NCBI GenBank assembly: GCA_902776945.1
Contig: CACYSH010000037.1
Location: 1-34,497 of the forward strand
Direction of reading: 5' to 3'
Length of the DNA stretch: 34,497 nt
From: an uncultured Ruminococcus sp.
GTDB lineage: Bacteria; Bacillota; Clostridia; Oscillospirales; Ruminococcaceae
Shown: positions 8,600 through 16,900 of the stretch, piece by piece
Layout of the letters: each line of letters begins with the position of its first letter
Position numbering within the stretch: position 1 is the stretch's first letter
Translations under genes and position numbers: made by a program
The notes under the pieces: generated by a model
The model's input: the letters and a program-made list of their open reading frames with translations, nothing else
Told to the model about the DNA's origin: nothing
The model's database searches: none

Positions 8600-10069
8600 T
8601 CAGTCGTCATCGAGTATGATCGCGTCGTCCTCTTCGTCGATACCGCTCTGCTCGTCGAGCGATTCGGTAAATTCTTCAAGAGACCGTATGATCTCGATCT
8701 TCGGGCTTTTGTGGCAGCTCTTTAGAGCCTCTATGAACAGTTCTCTGCTGATCTCGGTTTTCCCGCTGTCAAGCGTCTTGCAGATCATATCGTCGATAGC
8801 GTCATAATCAACAACGCCATCGTTCTCGACCGAATACTCGGTGGCGAGATTTTCAAGCAGAGTTTCCAGAATGAATGTGATGTACATATCAAGATCGCGG
8901 AAACTCGTGTTGTCGGTATTGTTGACCATAAAGCTGACGGTAAGACCGTCCGTCAGTACAAAGCCTTCGGTTTTCTTTCGGAAATACTCCGCACGCATTT
9001 CCTCCGAGGGAAGCGGAAGAAGCTCTTTGTATCTCATTCTGTCCATCCATGCAGTATCAAGCTCCTCGGGGTGATTGGTGGCAACGAGAAGGACTATCGG
9101 CTTGCCGGCTCTTACAAGCTTGTTGTATTCCTCGATCAGTGCGATGGTAAGTCGCTTTTCGTAGCTTTTTGCCTTGCTCCTCGAAACGGCGAGCGATTCA
9201 AACTCGTCAAGGAACAGCACACAGGGAGCTTTGTCAATAGCTTCGAGGAAGGCAGCCTCAACGAGCTTTTCCGACTTGCCGACAAGCGATTCGTGAATGG
9301 TAGCGCAGTCGATGCTCATAAACTGGAAGCCGCGATCCATCATCTCGGCGGCGAAGGCGGTGACTATCTCGGTCTTGCCCGTTCCGGGAGGACCGTAGAG
9401 AAGGAAACCCGAAAACGGCTTAAGACCGACTTTTTTTGTTGACTTCTGCAATTTTATCTTTTGGATGATGCCGAGCATCTTCTTTTTTAGATCGTCGTTG
9501 CCGACTATATCGTAAAAATCTATATCGGGTCGTTCCTTTATGAACCATCTTTCGATAGTTTCGGCGGAGACGTGTTCTGTTGCGTTCTTTGTACAGAATC
9601 CGCTGGCGGTTGTAGTGATAGGGCGGGGGTCTCCGGGGTCTGTCGACGGAGTGACCGAGTTTCCGTTCTGTCCCTGCCTGTTCGCGGCATACGACACGTA
9701 ATTGTCGGCGGGTTTGGTATAGCCGTCAAGCTCGGTCTTTCTCATAGCGGCGTTCATCAGCGAGCCGGTGCTGAATGCCGGTCTTTCGGGCTGCTGCCGG
9801 GGAGCAGGCTGTGGCTGGGGAGCGTTCGCGTAGATACCTATCGCGTTCGCGGTCTGGATCATAAGATCGTTGTTTTCCTTTTTGAACATGAGCCACCTGT
9901 TGCGGGCGTGTTCCTGATCGCCGTAGTAACTCGCTATGCGGTCGCAGAGCTTGGCGGCTTCCGAGTAGAGCAGAGCCTCATCTCTTGAAGGACGACCCAA
10001 TTCGTCACGAAGATCGCGAGCCTGTCTTTTCAGGGCGTTGTATTGGGTCAGAAGGTCATTGATCGTCAT
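8600..10069 (-). CDS. Vps4/katanin-like AAA+ ATPase with N-terminal MIT-like helical bundle
   Basis: Residues 1-75 of this 489-residue protein are three predicted helices resembling a microtubule-interacting-and-transport (MIT) bundle. A Pro/Gln-rich linker follows (80-165), then one classical AAA+ module. Walker A is GPPGTGKT (226-233), the pore-loop region is SLVGKSEKLV (261-270), Walker B is VLFLDEFE (284-291), sensor 1 is ATNHPEELD (330-338), and candidate Arg fingers are R344 and R346. The C terminus is acidic. Such ATPases form hexamers that pull substrate proteins through a central pore, and in Vps4 the MIT domain binds short C-terminal tails of its substrates. Here the neighbours are helical proteins with a shared C-terminal motif, which fits that logic, but the substrate link is inferred. 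The ATPase call itself is firm. Confidence 0.88.
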   Translation of the reverse strand: MTINDLLTQYNALKRQARDLRDELGRPSRDEALLYSEAAKLCDRIASYYGDQEHARNRWLMFKKENNDLMIQTANAIGIYANAPQPQPAPRQQPERPAFSTGSLMNAAMRKTELDGYTKPADNYVSYAANRQGQNGNSVTPSTDPGDPRPITTTASGFCTKNATEHVSAETIERWFIKERPDIDFYDIVGNDDLKKKMLGIIQKIKLQKSTKKVGLKPFSGFLLYGPPGTGKTEIVTAFAAEMMDRGFQFMSIDCATIHESLVGKSEKLVEAAFLEAIDKAPCVLFLDEFESLAVSRSKAKSYEKRLTIALIEEYNKLVRAGKPIVLLVATNHPEELDTAWMDRMRYKELLPLPSEEMRAEYFRKKTEGFVLTDGLTVSFMVNNTDNTSFRDLDMYITFILETLLENLATEYSVENDGVVDYDAIDDMICKTLDSGKTEISRELFIEALKSCHKSPKIEIIRSLEEFTESLDEQSGIDEEDDAIILDDD

Positions 10070-10090
10070 TATCTGTTTCCTCCTATGGTA

Positions 10091-10858
10091 TTACTTGGGA
10101 ATGTTGGGGTTTGTCTGACCGTTCAGCATACTCAGGTCGGTTTTTAAGTTGTTTCCGTCGGGTTGAGCATTGAGCAGCTTTTTTTCCACCTGTGCCACCT
10201 CCGAGCTATTTTCGGATTCGGGGAATTCGCCCTGGATATGCGGCTGATCTGTGATATATTCATCGGAAGCTTTGTCGGAACCGTTATCTACGCTGAACCT
10301 TGCTTTTTTGAGACTGTTCTCGATGTCTCCGGTCTCGATGATGATAGGCACCATAGTTTTGGCTATCTTTCTTCTCTTTTCGTAAGCATCGTCGGTAACG
10401 TGGCTGCCGAATGGGGAATTCCCGACGCGCATACTGTTTAAAGCTTTCTTTATGGGGTTCTTGGTTTTTCCGCATATCTCCTTTTCAGCGTTTGCCAAAA
10501 GGTCGCGTGCGAAAGAAAGGGTCTGCATATTCAGCGGAGCGACCGACTGCGAGGATTTGAGAAAAGCCAGCGCCTCCGCTGCGGCAACATAAGCGAAGGT
10601 AAGGTTTTCGAACGTTTCCTTAAGTATATCGGTTGGAAGCCCCTGATCCACTTGCTTTTTTATGTTTTCTCGCATAAGCAGGATCTCTCTGCCGTACTTT
10701 TCTTTTTCAGCTCCGAGCGTGCCGATCATTGATGTGATGAGGTTCATCTGCCTGAGCTTTCGCTCTCTTTCGCTGAAGCTTTTTGAAGCGTCAATATCGC
10801 TCATGAATTCGTCAAGCGAACGTTTCATCTTTCTTATTGAAGCGTATATATCGATCAT
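10091..10858 (-). CDS. Helical protein of unknown function, possible substrate of the AAA+ ATPase
   Basis: I do not recognise this 255-residue protein. Residues 1-135 look almost entirely helical and amphipathic, with charged and coiled-coil-like stretches. The rest is polar and likely disordered. It ends in DLSMLNGQTNPNIPK, which resembles the LSMLSAxPxxP tails of two other operon proteins. No membrane segment or catalytic motif is visible. It lies 21 nt upstream of the MIT-AAA+ gene and 35 nt downstream of another helical protein. A charged helical protein next to a Vps4-like ATPase invites comparison with ESCRT-III, but sequence similarity to Snf7 or PspA/Vipp1 is not evident by eye. Confidence 0.7.
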   Translation of the reverse strand: MIDIYASIRKMKRSLDEFMSDIDASKSFSERERKLRQMNLITSMIGTLGAEKEKYGREILLMRENIKKQVDQGLPTDILKETFENLTFAYVAAAEALAFLKSSQSVAPLNMQTLSFARDLLANAEKEICGKTKNPIKKALNSMRVGNSPFGSHVTDDAYEKRRKIAKTMVPIIIETGDIENSLKKARFSVDNGSDKASDEYITDQPHIQGEFPESENSSEVAQVEKKLLNAQPDGNNLKTDLSMLNGQTNPNIPK

Positions 10859-10893
10859 GGTACATCATTTTCCTTTCGTATTGTTCGCAGAGG

Positions 10894-12204
10894 TCATTCG
10901 TCATCGTCAAAATCATCGTTATGTATATGCTCCTCAGCGGTGTGCTGTTCGGTATTTTGCATCTGTCCATTCCGCAGAGAATCCTCGTATGCCTTGTTCA
11001 GCTCCTCGTTCTGTTTCATTTGTTCCTGCTCATACTTCTGCTGCTCCTCATCGGTGCGCATACCGAGTATCCTCATGGCGTCATCGTATCCCTCCTTAAA
11101 ACTAAGGACGTTGTTATTCTGCTCAGTTTTCATGCGTTCCACCGCTATGTTTGCCATTTTGTTGACTGCGGCTACAGCTGCAATCTGCCCTTCGGACGAT
11201 GTTCTTGAATCGAGCATCGCGTTTATTTTGCTGATTGCATCGTGACTTTCAGAGAGCAGCAGATCCTGCTCGTTCAGAGTCTTGGCAACGAGTTCCATTG
11301 CTTCTTCGAAAAGCTTGCACTTATCCGGATCTTCATCGATAATCACTCTGTGAGTCGCGGTTTCGAGCATATCGTATCTCGATTCCAGTATCTGTAAAAC
11401 TTGTTTTTCTTTGTCGTAAAGCCATTCGTTGAAATTATGTAATGACTGGAGAAAGAACAATTCGGTGAAATGATCGCGCACCTCTTTTTGTATAGGTGTC
11501 AGCTTTGCGGGAGGAACTTCGGCAGCTGACATATCTCTCCAAAAATCGATCGCCTTTGCGTATTCCGCGATTTTCGGATTGTTTCTGTCCAGCCACTTTT
11601 TTTCTTTAGCTTCCTCATCTTCCTTTGCTTTCAGGCTTTCCTCTGTTTTCTGCTTAAGCTCTGGGTTTTTATTATACTGATCAATCCTTGAAGCCTCTGC
11701 GATTAGAGCCAGCCATGTCTTCATCTGCTCGCATACTTTTTCTAAATATATCTCGGCACGTTCCTTGCCCTTGATCGACGGTATTCTTAAGCGATAATCC
11801 TTTACTCCTTTCACAAGCGCGGCTTTGGCGGCAAACGCGGCGCGGGTGTCGCCGTTTCTTACGGCATTATTGAATTCCTCGGCGATACCGAGCAGGATCG
11901 TATCCAGTTTCTTTGTATCAACGGGGAATGCATCCGTTGTGCGGATCATCTGCGGCAGCACTTTGGCGGCAAGCTCAAGATCGCCAAAGGGCTGATCGGG
12001 ATTTGTTTTGTAGTCTTTTTTTTCTTGAGGTATGGGACTTACCTTGAGATCGATATTTGACAATATGCCGATTATTTTTTCCTCATTCTCGGTACGGTCG
12101 TCCGTTATTTCCTTTTCGGCTTCTTCCAAAGCAATGCGTGTTTTTCTCTCTTTCCATTTTTTTAACGCCTCCAGAAAATTGGTAGGCTTTTTCTTTTTAC
12201 TCAT
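10894..12204 (-). CDS. Helical protein, long paralogue of the 12227-12853 product
   Basis: The ATG at 12204 is chosen because AAAGGAG lies about 10 nt upstream; an upstream in-frame ATG at 12303 lies inside the preceding gene and has no ribosome binding site. The 436-residue product is rich in Lys, Glu and Ala and looks mainly helical. Residues about 45-175 closely match the preceding gene product, for example SPIPQEKKDYKTNP, FPVDTKKLDTIL and NGDTRAAFxAKAALVKGVKD, so the pair arose by duplication. The C-terminal half is unique, with a Glu/Gln-rich stretch and an acidic His-rich end, HNDDFDDDE. It lacks the LSML tail of its neighbours. Function unknown. Confidence 0.75.
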   Translation of the reverse strand: MSKKKKPTNFLEALKKWKERKTRIALEEAEKEITDDRTENEEKIIGILSNIDLKVSPIPQEKKDYKTNPDQPFGDLELAAKVLPQMIRTTDAFPVDTKKLDTILLGIAEEFNNAVRNGDTRAAFAAKAALVKGVKDYRLRIPSIKGKERAEIYLEKVCEQMKTWLALIAEASRIDQYNKNPELKQKTEESLKAKEDEEAKEKKWLDRNNPKIAEYAKAIDFWRDMSAAEVPPAKLTPIQKEVRDHFTELFFLQSLHNFNEWLYDKEKQVLQILESRYDMLETATHRVIIDEDPDKCKLFEEAMELVAKTLNEQDLLLSESHDAISKINAMLDSRTSSEGQIAAVAAVNKMANIAVERMKTEQNNNVLSFKEGYDDAMRILGMRTDEEQQKYEQEQMKQNEELNKAYEDSLRNGQMQNTEQHTAEEHIHNDDFDDDE

Positions 12205-12226
12205 AATAAAATACTCCTTTATAGTA

Positions 12227-12853
12227 TTAATTCCGGGAATCGGAAGGTACTTCCGGTTCGGCGGAGAGCATACTGAGTATCTCCGCCGAGAACAATGTAT
12301 CATTATCCTCTGCTTTCAGGCTTTCGTTAGTCCTCCGCTCAAGCTCCGGCAGCTCTTTTATTTTCTGATCGATCCTTGAAGCCTCTGCGATTAGAGCCCT
12401 CCATGTCGTCATCTGCTCGCATACTTTTTCGACATACATCTCGGCACGTTCCTTGCCCTCGATCGACGGTATCCTTAAACGATAATCCTTTACTCCTTTC
12501 ACAAGCGCGGCTTTGGCAGTAAACGCGGCGCGGGTGTCGCCGTTTCTTACGGCATCCCCGAAATCTTCGGCGATACTGAGCAGGATCGTATCCAGTTTCT
12601 TTGTATCAACGGGGAATGTATCCGTTGTGCGGATCAGCAGCGGCAGAGCTTTGGCGGTAAACTCCAGATCGCCAAAGGGCTGATTGGGATTTGTTTTGTA
12701 GTCTTTTTTTTCTTGAGGAATCGGGCTTGCCTTGAAATCAATATTTGAAAGCACGTCGATTATATAATCCTTATTTCTTTGGGTAGTTTCATCGTTTGTT
12801 CTGTGTGATTTCTTACTGCGTTTTTGTTTGAAATTCCTTAGCTTATCAAACAT
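12227..12853 (-). CDS. Helical protein, short paralogue with LSML C-terminal tail
   Basis: After a basic N terminus, this 208-residue protein has the same helical domain as the next gene (about residues 30-185). It then ends in DNDTLFSAEILSMLSAEP and a short polar tail. The unrelated 533-residue protein encoded just upstream has a near-identical ending. The ATG follows AAGGAAGG, and intergenic gaps are 21 and 22 nt. The tail DNA contains a 30-bp dyad (12259-12288) also present in the upstream gene, so the tail may have spread by DNA-level duplication. Function unknown; an adaptor or substrate for the AAA+ ATPase is a guess from context. Confidence 0.72.
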   Translation of the reverse strand: MFDKLRNFKQKRSKKSHRTNDETTQRNKDYIIDVLSNIDFKASPIPQEKKDYKTNPNQPFGDLEFTAKALPLLIRTTDTFPVDTKKLDTILLSIAEDFGDAVRNGDTRAAFTAKAALVKGVKDYRLRIPSIEGKERAEMYVEKVCEQMTTWRALIAEASRIDQKIKELPELERRTNESLKAEDNDTLFSAEILSMLSAEPEVPSDSRN

Positions 12854-12874
12854 CGGTGGTATGCACCTTCCTTA

Positions 12875-14476
12875 TTAATGCCGGGTATCAGAGGGTATGC
12901 TCGGGTCGGCGGAGAGCATACTGAGTATCTCCGCCGAGAACCTCGTATCATTATCCTCGTTATCCGGGACGTTCGAGGCAGGTTTCTTTTCCGGTTCTTT
13001 TTTTTGAAAACTCTGCGCCGTTTCCATGCGCTCATTTTTAGCCTGAATATACTCTGCAATCTCGTTCTGCGTTCTTTCAAAGGTATCTATATCTAACTTG
13101 TTGATTGAAATTGAGGTCAGCAACTCGGGTATCCAATCGTCATATTTGACAAGAGCTTCTGCATAATCGCTCATTATTCTGCCTGCGTTTATATACTGCT
13201 CATACTGTTCAGACAACCGGATATAAATGTTCATTTGATTGACGCAGACCTTATACGGCTCTTCTTCCGATTCCGTCATGATCTCACGGCAGAGATATGT
13301 GAGCGTAAGGTGTATCGTTTTCAGTATGCGAGAAAACGTTTCGGGCATCTTGTCAATCCGCCAGTCGTTGAGTTTTACAAGCATATCGTCGAGATAATTC
13401 GTCACCTCATGGGGTTCGTTTTTTACGGATACCATATTTGCAAGCTTGTAAATCTCCATGATGAGCCTGTTATTTTCCACGCTTTTTTCGTTGTCGGGGA
13501 CTTTGAACCGCATAAAGCAGTTGGAATAAGAAGCACGGAACCCGTCGGGACAAATCATAAGCTGGCTTTTGTAGTCTCTGTGTGAATAAAGAGCTGCCTT
13601 GAATTCGAGGTATGAGCCATATGTGGTTTCAGCGTTCCGTATCGCTTTCCGCAGTTTTTCCCATACCTTTTCGGTGCTAAGAATGGCATACAGTTCCTTG
13701 TATTTGTGGGAGTTTGCCTTAGCCGTATCATCCGCATTGAAGAGCTTGTATTTCTGTTGCAAACAGGGGTCGCGGAAATATCTGCTTAAAAAATCCGCCG
13801 TTTTCTCGAGATCGTCTACCCCCTCGAACCTGTCGGGCTTTTCCCATGAGATTGTGGTAAGAAGAGTCTTGAGCCGTTCAGCAGTAAGTTCGTTCAAAAA
13901 ACGGCATTCGTCAGGATATATTTTTTTCAGAACGGAAAAGAAGTCTTCGATGCTGGTACTGTATAGTGATGAAGCACGTTCGCCGAGAAGGTCGGAAAGA
14001 ATTTTCCTTCCCACATCGCTGCCGAGATAATTGCGGAGGACATCCGCACAGGGAGGGCATTTTATCGCTATCGAACCTTTTATTTCTGTATTTTTGCCGC
14101 CGATCCATTTGGACATTTTCTGCGAGAATAATTCGTCGCTGTACAGCATATAAAGGTCGTTGAGTTCCATTACCACCACAGTGTGCCATTTCTTAAGGCG
14201 ATCCTGCAACTCATAAAATTGTTTTTCCCTTTTTTTGGTGGTCTTAACATTTGATTTTATAAATTCTTCCGAAAAAAGGATTTTTTTCTTTTCGAAAGAA
14301 TAAAAATTCACAGCATCATCTGTCAGGCGAAGGTAAACTACCTCGCAGTCCTCTTTATCTCTCTTATTTCGGATATAGATATATTGGTCAAGATTGACCT
14401 TGATATTATCGTTCACATAATAGGTATCGTCTTTATATGCGAACCACATTTGAATAAAACCCTTAGTATACGCCAT
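12875..14476 (-). CDS. Protein of unknown fold (533 aa) with LSML C-terminal tail
   Basis: I do not recognise this protein. The first 120 residues look mixed alpha/beta (HTVVVMELNDLYMLYSDEL near 98-116). A paired-cysteine segment, IKCPPCADVL, follows near 138-147. The rest is mostly helical, with an acidic linker rich in Glu, Lys and Pro. It ends in DNDTRFSAEILSMLSADP and a polar tail, nearly the same as the next gene product. No membrane helix, signal peptide or nucleotide-binding motif is visible. The gap to the zinc-ribbon gene before it is 42 nt. Its size and central place suggest a core component, but its role cannot be stated from sequence. Confidence 0.72.
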   Translation of the reverse strand: MAYTKGFIQMWFAYKDDTYYVNDNIKVNLDQYIYIRNKRDKEDCEVVYLRLTDDAVNFYSFEKKKILFSEEFIKSNVKTTKKREKQFYELQDRLKKWHTVVVMELNDLYMLYSDELFSQKMSKWIGGKNTEIKGSIAIKCPPCADVLRNYLGSDVGRKILSDLLGERASSLYSTSIEDFFSVLKKIYPDECRFLNELTAERLKTLLTTISWEKPDRFEGVDDLEKTADFLSRYFRDPCLQQKYKLFNADDTAKANSHKYKELYAILSTEKVWEKLRKAIRNAETTYGSYLEFKAALYSHRDYKSQLMICPDGFRASYSNCFMRFKVPDNEKSVENNRLIMEIYKLANMVSVKNEPHEVTNYLDDMLVKLNDWRIDKMPETFSRILKTIHLTLTYLCREIMTESEEEPYKVCVNQMNIYIRLSEQYEQYINAGRIMSDYAEALVKYDDWIPELLTSISINKLDIDTFERTQNEIAEYIQAKNERMETAQSFQKKEPEKKPASNVPDNEDNDTRFSAEILSMLSADPSIPSDTRH

Positions 14477-14518
14477 ATGATTCCTCCATGTCCGGGCACG
14501 GGAGTCTGTAAATAGATA

Positions 14519-15034
14519 TCATTTGAATATCGGCATTTCCTCAGATCTTGTTATTTTGCCGTTGCTGTTTTTTACTGCCAATGAAAAGGCATATGAGGGG
14601 TTAACTGAAATGCCCAGTGTCAGGCTGTCGGATTCTCCCGGATTGGGTACGGAAACAACGCGGGAAGAGGTCTTGCCTCCCGTATTCACATACAGCTCTG
14701 TTTTGAGCCGTGGTACCAGCGATTCGCTGACGGAATAAAACTGCTCGGAAAGCCATTTAACATCGCCTCCGCAGATCTCGCCAAGTTTGCCGAAAGAAAC
14801 AGGATAGGTCTTTTCCAGGCTTGCCTTGCCGTTTTCTATTTTGTAGACGTTGACATTTACGCCGATCTCGGTCGATCTAAGAAATTTTGTGCGTTCCTTT
14901 TCGATCCATTCTCTGTTGGTCTGGATAAATTTCTCTCTGGTGCCGAATATTGCAACTTTTTTTGCCTTGCAAACCGGGCACTGCGTTTCTGTATCAGGAT
15001 ATGTTGTATTACATATATAGCATTCGTAATTCAT
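14519..15034 (-). CDS. Small protein with N-terminal rubredoxin-like zinc ribbon
   Basis: This 171-residue protein starts with C5-x2-C8 and C19-P-x-C22, a compact zinc ribbon. A helix follows (about 30-50), then a beta-rich domain with NVNVYKIENGKASLEKTYPV and a strand-loop-strand C terminus. The zinc ribbon probably mediates protein or nucleic-acid contact. The gene overlaps the end of the coiled-coil gene by ATGA, so the two are translationally coupled and may act together. No named family is recognised for the C-terminal domain. Confidence 0.72.
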   Translation of the reverse strand: MNYECYICNTTYPDTETQCPVCKAKKVAIFGTREKFIQTNREWIEKERTKFLRSTEIGVNVNVYKIENGKASLEKTYPVSFGKLGEICGGDVKWLSEQFYSVSESLVPRLKTELYVNTGGKTSSRVVSVPNPGESDSLTLGISVNPSYAFSLAVKNSNGKITRSEEMPIFK

Positions 15035-16869
15035 CGAGCTTCATTCTCCTTTAATATTTTTAACGCGTCTTCACAATGGAGTGCCGCCCTGTCAAGCTGT
15101 TCTTTCAGATGATCGATCTTTTTCGCCAGATTGCCGATGATCACACCGATGTTTTTAAGGTAATCTTTTTGATCTTTCGAGCCTTTAGGTAGGAGCAGAT
15201 CTTCAAGAGCCGCAACAGTCTCTAAGATTTTGACGCGGCTCTCTTCAAGAAGTGCGAGCCGGTCGGAATACAGTCCAATCTGATTTCGCTTATCCTCCGC
15301 AGAAATCGGAGCAAGCTCGTCAAGCTGTTTGGCAAGTTTCTCTTTTTCGGCTTCAGCTTTTTCGATCAGTGAATTGATCGTGTCAATCTCTTTTTGCTTA
15401 TTTTCGTTTTCGGTTTTTAGCTCCTCCTCGCGTCTTATGAGCGTTTCAAGGCGTTCGATCTCTTTTTTCAGTTGATCTTCGATAACTCCGCAGCGCTCCT
15501 CGCTTGCGGCGTTTTTCAGCTCTTCGATCCTTTTGTTCAGTTCTGCGATATTGCCGGTGATGATTTCGTTTTGCTTTACGCATTTGTTGTACTCATCGTT
15601 TTTCTGTTCGAGCATGGCGTTGAGTGTCGTAAAATTGCCCGCTTCGGTCAGTATTTTACTTTCGAGGTCGGTTATTTCTTCCCTCATTGCTATTCCGCAT
15701 TTTTCAAGCAACGCGATAAGCTCGCCGCCGAGATGCTCCTGTCTGCCGCATTCCTCATTATGGCTTGATTCAAGCTTTTTGATGACATCTTTTTCAAGTT
15801 TGTCGTTTCGTTCTTTCATTGAAGCAATCTGAGTTTTCAATTCCTTATATCTTTCATCAAGCCCGGAGCGTTCCTTTTCTTTTTCTGATTTCTCATTTTC
15901 TTTTTCGGGGATCTCTTTATTTATTGTTTCGATCTCGTCTTCTATCTTTTTCGTTTCGGAGATCAGCCATATCTCCCTTTCCCGAAGCTCGTCCTGTTCG
16001 TCGAGAAGCTTGTTGTATTCGGCGTTGGCTTTGTTCACTCTGTCTCTAAGCCCGGAAACTTCATTGTTCAAGCTGTCGAGCATATTATAGACTGTTTCCC
16101 ACTTTTCGGTCAGTTCGGCTTTTTCCTCAAGAAGCTTGCCGATCTTTCTGTTGTTCACGCCGATCTCTTTTTTGGTCTCTTTTATGTCATGTTCCAGGTT
16201 GCCGATGTGCTTTTTTGTATTGTCCAGTACGTCTGTGAGGCGCTTATTTTCAGCAGCTGCATTGTCGAGTTTCTTTTGTGCTTCCTCGCACTGCCTTGTG
16301 AGTCTGCCGTTCTCGCCTTCAAGCTTCTCATAATCTTCCCGAAGCTTTTCAAGCTCTCTGCGCAGAGCTTCGGGGTCGGCGTCTTTATACTTTTCAAACT
16401 CCTGCTTGACTTTTTCGATCTCTTCCGTCAGCCGGTCGCATTCAGCCTGTGCAGCTTGCGCCTCTTTAAGCTGCTTTTGCTTTTCGGCATATTCCTTCTG
16501 CGCCTTATCAAGGTCGCTGCGGGCGTTTTTTAAGGCTGCAAGCTGTTCGCCGATCTCCTCGCCAAGAGCCTCGATCTCTCTTTTTGACGCAAACGCACGG
16601 TCGATCATATTCCTGATAGTATTCGGGATATTGCTCATCTGATCTTTCTTTGCGTTGTATATATCCCTGCCTATGTTCATTATGTATACGAGATTTGAAA
16701 GAAGATCACCCGTCTGCTCCTCGTCGAACGGAAGCTGTGAGATTGGCTTGTTTTTTGCGGCATTCACCAGATCGTCCATAAGGCTTTGGAAAAGACAAGT
16801 CGCAGCAAAGCAGTCAAGATCTTTCGGTTCGAGATTGGTAGCGTCTGTGATTAAATTTTTAAATTCCAT
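15031..16869 (-). CDS. Long coiled-coil protein (612 aa), SMC-like in composition
   Basis: After about 85 residues of ordinary helical sequence with FDEEQTGDLLSNL, the chain is a nearly continuous heptad coiled coil to about residue 580. It is rich in Glu, Lys, Leu and Ala, with breaks near 340 and 450. The Walker A and signature motifs of true SMC/Rad50 proteins are absent, so it is a structural rod and not an ATPase. It lies 31 nt after the Hsp70-like gene and overlaps the zinc-ribbon gene by 4 nt. Scaffold, filament or tether functions are possible; none can be chosen from sequence alone. Confidence 0.78.
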   Translation of the reverse strand: MEFKNLITDATNLEPKDLDCFAATCLFQSLMDDLVNAAKNKPISQLPFDEEQTGDLLSNLVYIMNIGRDIYNAKKDQMSNIPNTIRNMIDRAFASKREIEALGEEIGEQLAALKNARSDLDKAQKEYAEKQKQLKEAQAAQAECDRLTEEIEKVKQEFEKYKDADPEALRRELEKLREDYEKLEGENGRLTRQCEEAQKKLDNAAAENKRLTDVLDNTKKHIGNLEHDIKETKKEIGVNNRKIGKLLEEKAELTEKWETVYNMLDSLNNEVSGLRDRVNKANAEYNKLLDEQDELREREIWLISETKKIEDEIETINKEIPEKENEKSEKEKERSGLDERYKELKTQIASMKERNDKLEKDVIKKLESSHNEECGRQEHLGGELIALLEKCGIAMREEITDLESKILTEAGNFTTLNAMLEQKNDEYNKCVKQNEIITGNIAELNKRIEELKNAASEERCGVIEDQLKKEIERLETLIRREEELKTENENKQKEIDTINSLIEKAEAEKEKLAKQLDELAPISAEDKRNQIGLYSDRLALLEESRVKILETVAALEDLLLPKGSKDQKDYLKNIGVIIGNLAKKIDHLKEQLDRAALHCEDALKILKENEAR

Positions 16870-16900
16870 ATTTCATCGTTCTCCCTATATCTGCCGCAGG

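Noticed and set aside
10894-12303. Upstream ATG at 12303 as the start of the long helical protein
   Set aside because: It would overlap the preceding gene by 77 nt and has no ribosome binding site, while 12204 has AAAGGAG at good spacing.
10091-12853. Calling the helical proteins ESCRT-III/Snf7 homologues
   Set aside because: Only helicity, charge and context agree; no recognisable Snf7, PspA or Vipp1 sequence pattern was seen.
15031-16869. True SMC or Rad50 ATPase
   Set aside because: No Walker A, Walker B or signature motif is present; only the coiled coil is shared.
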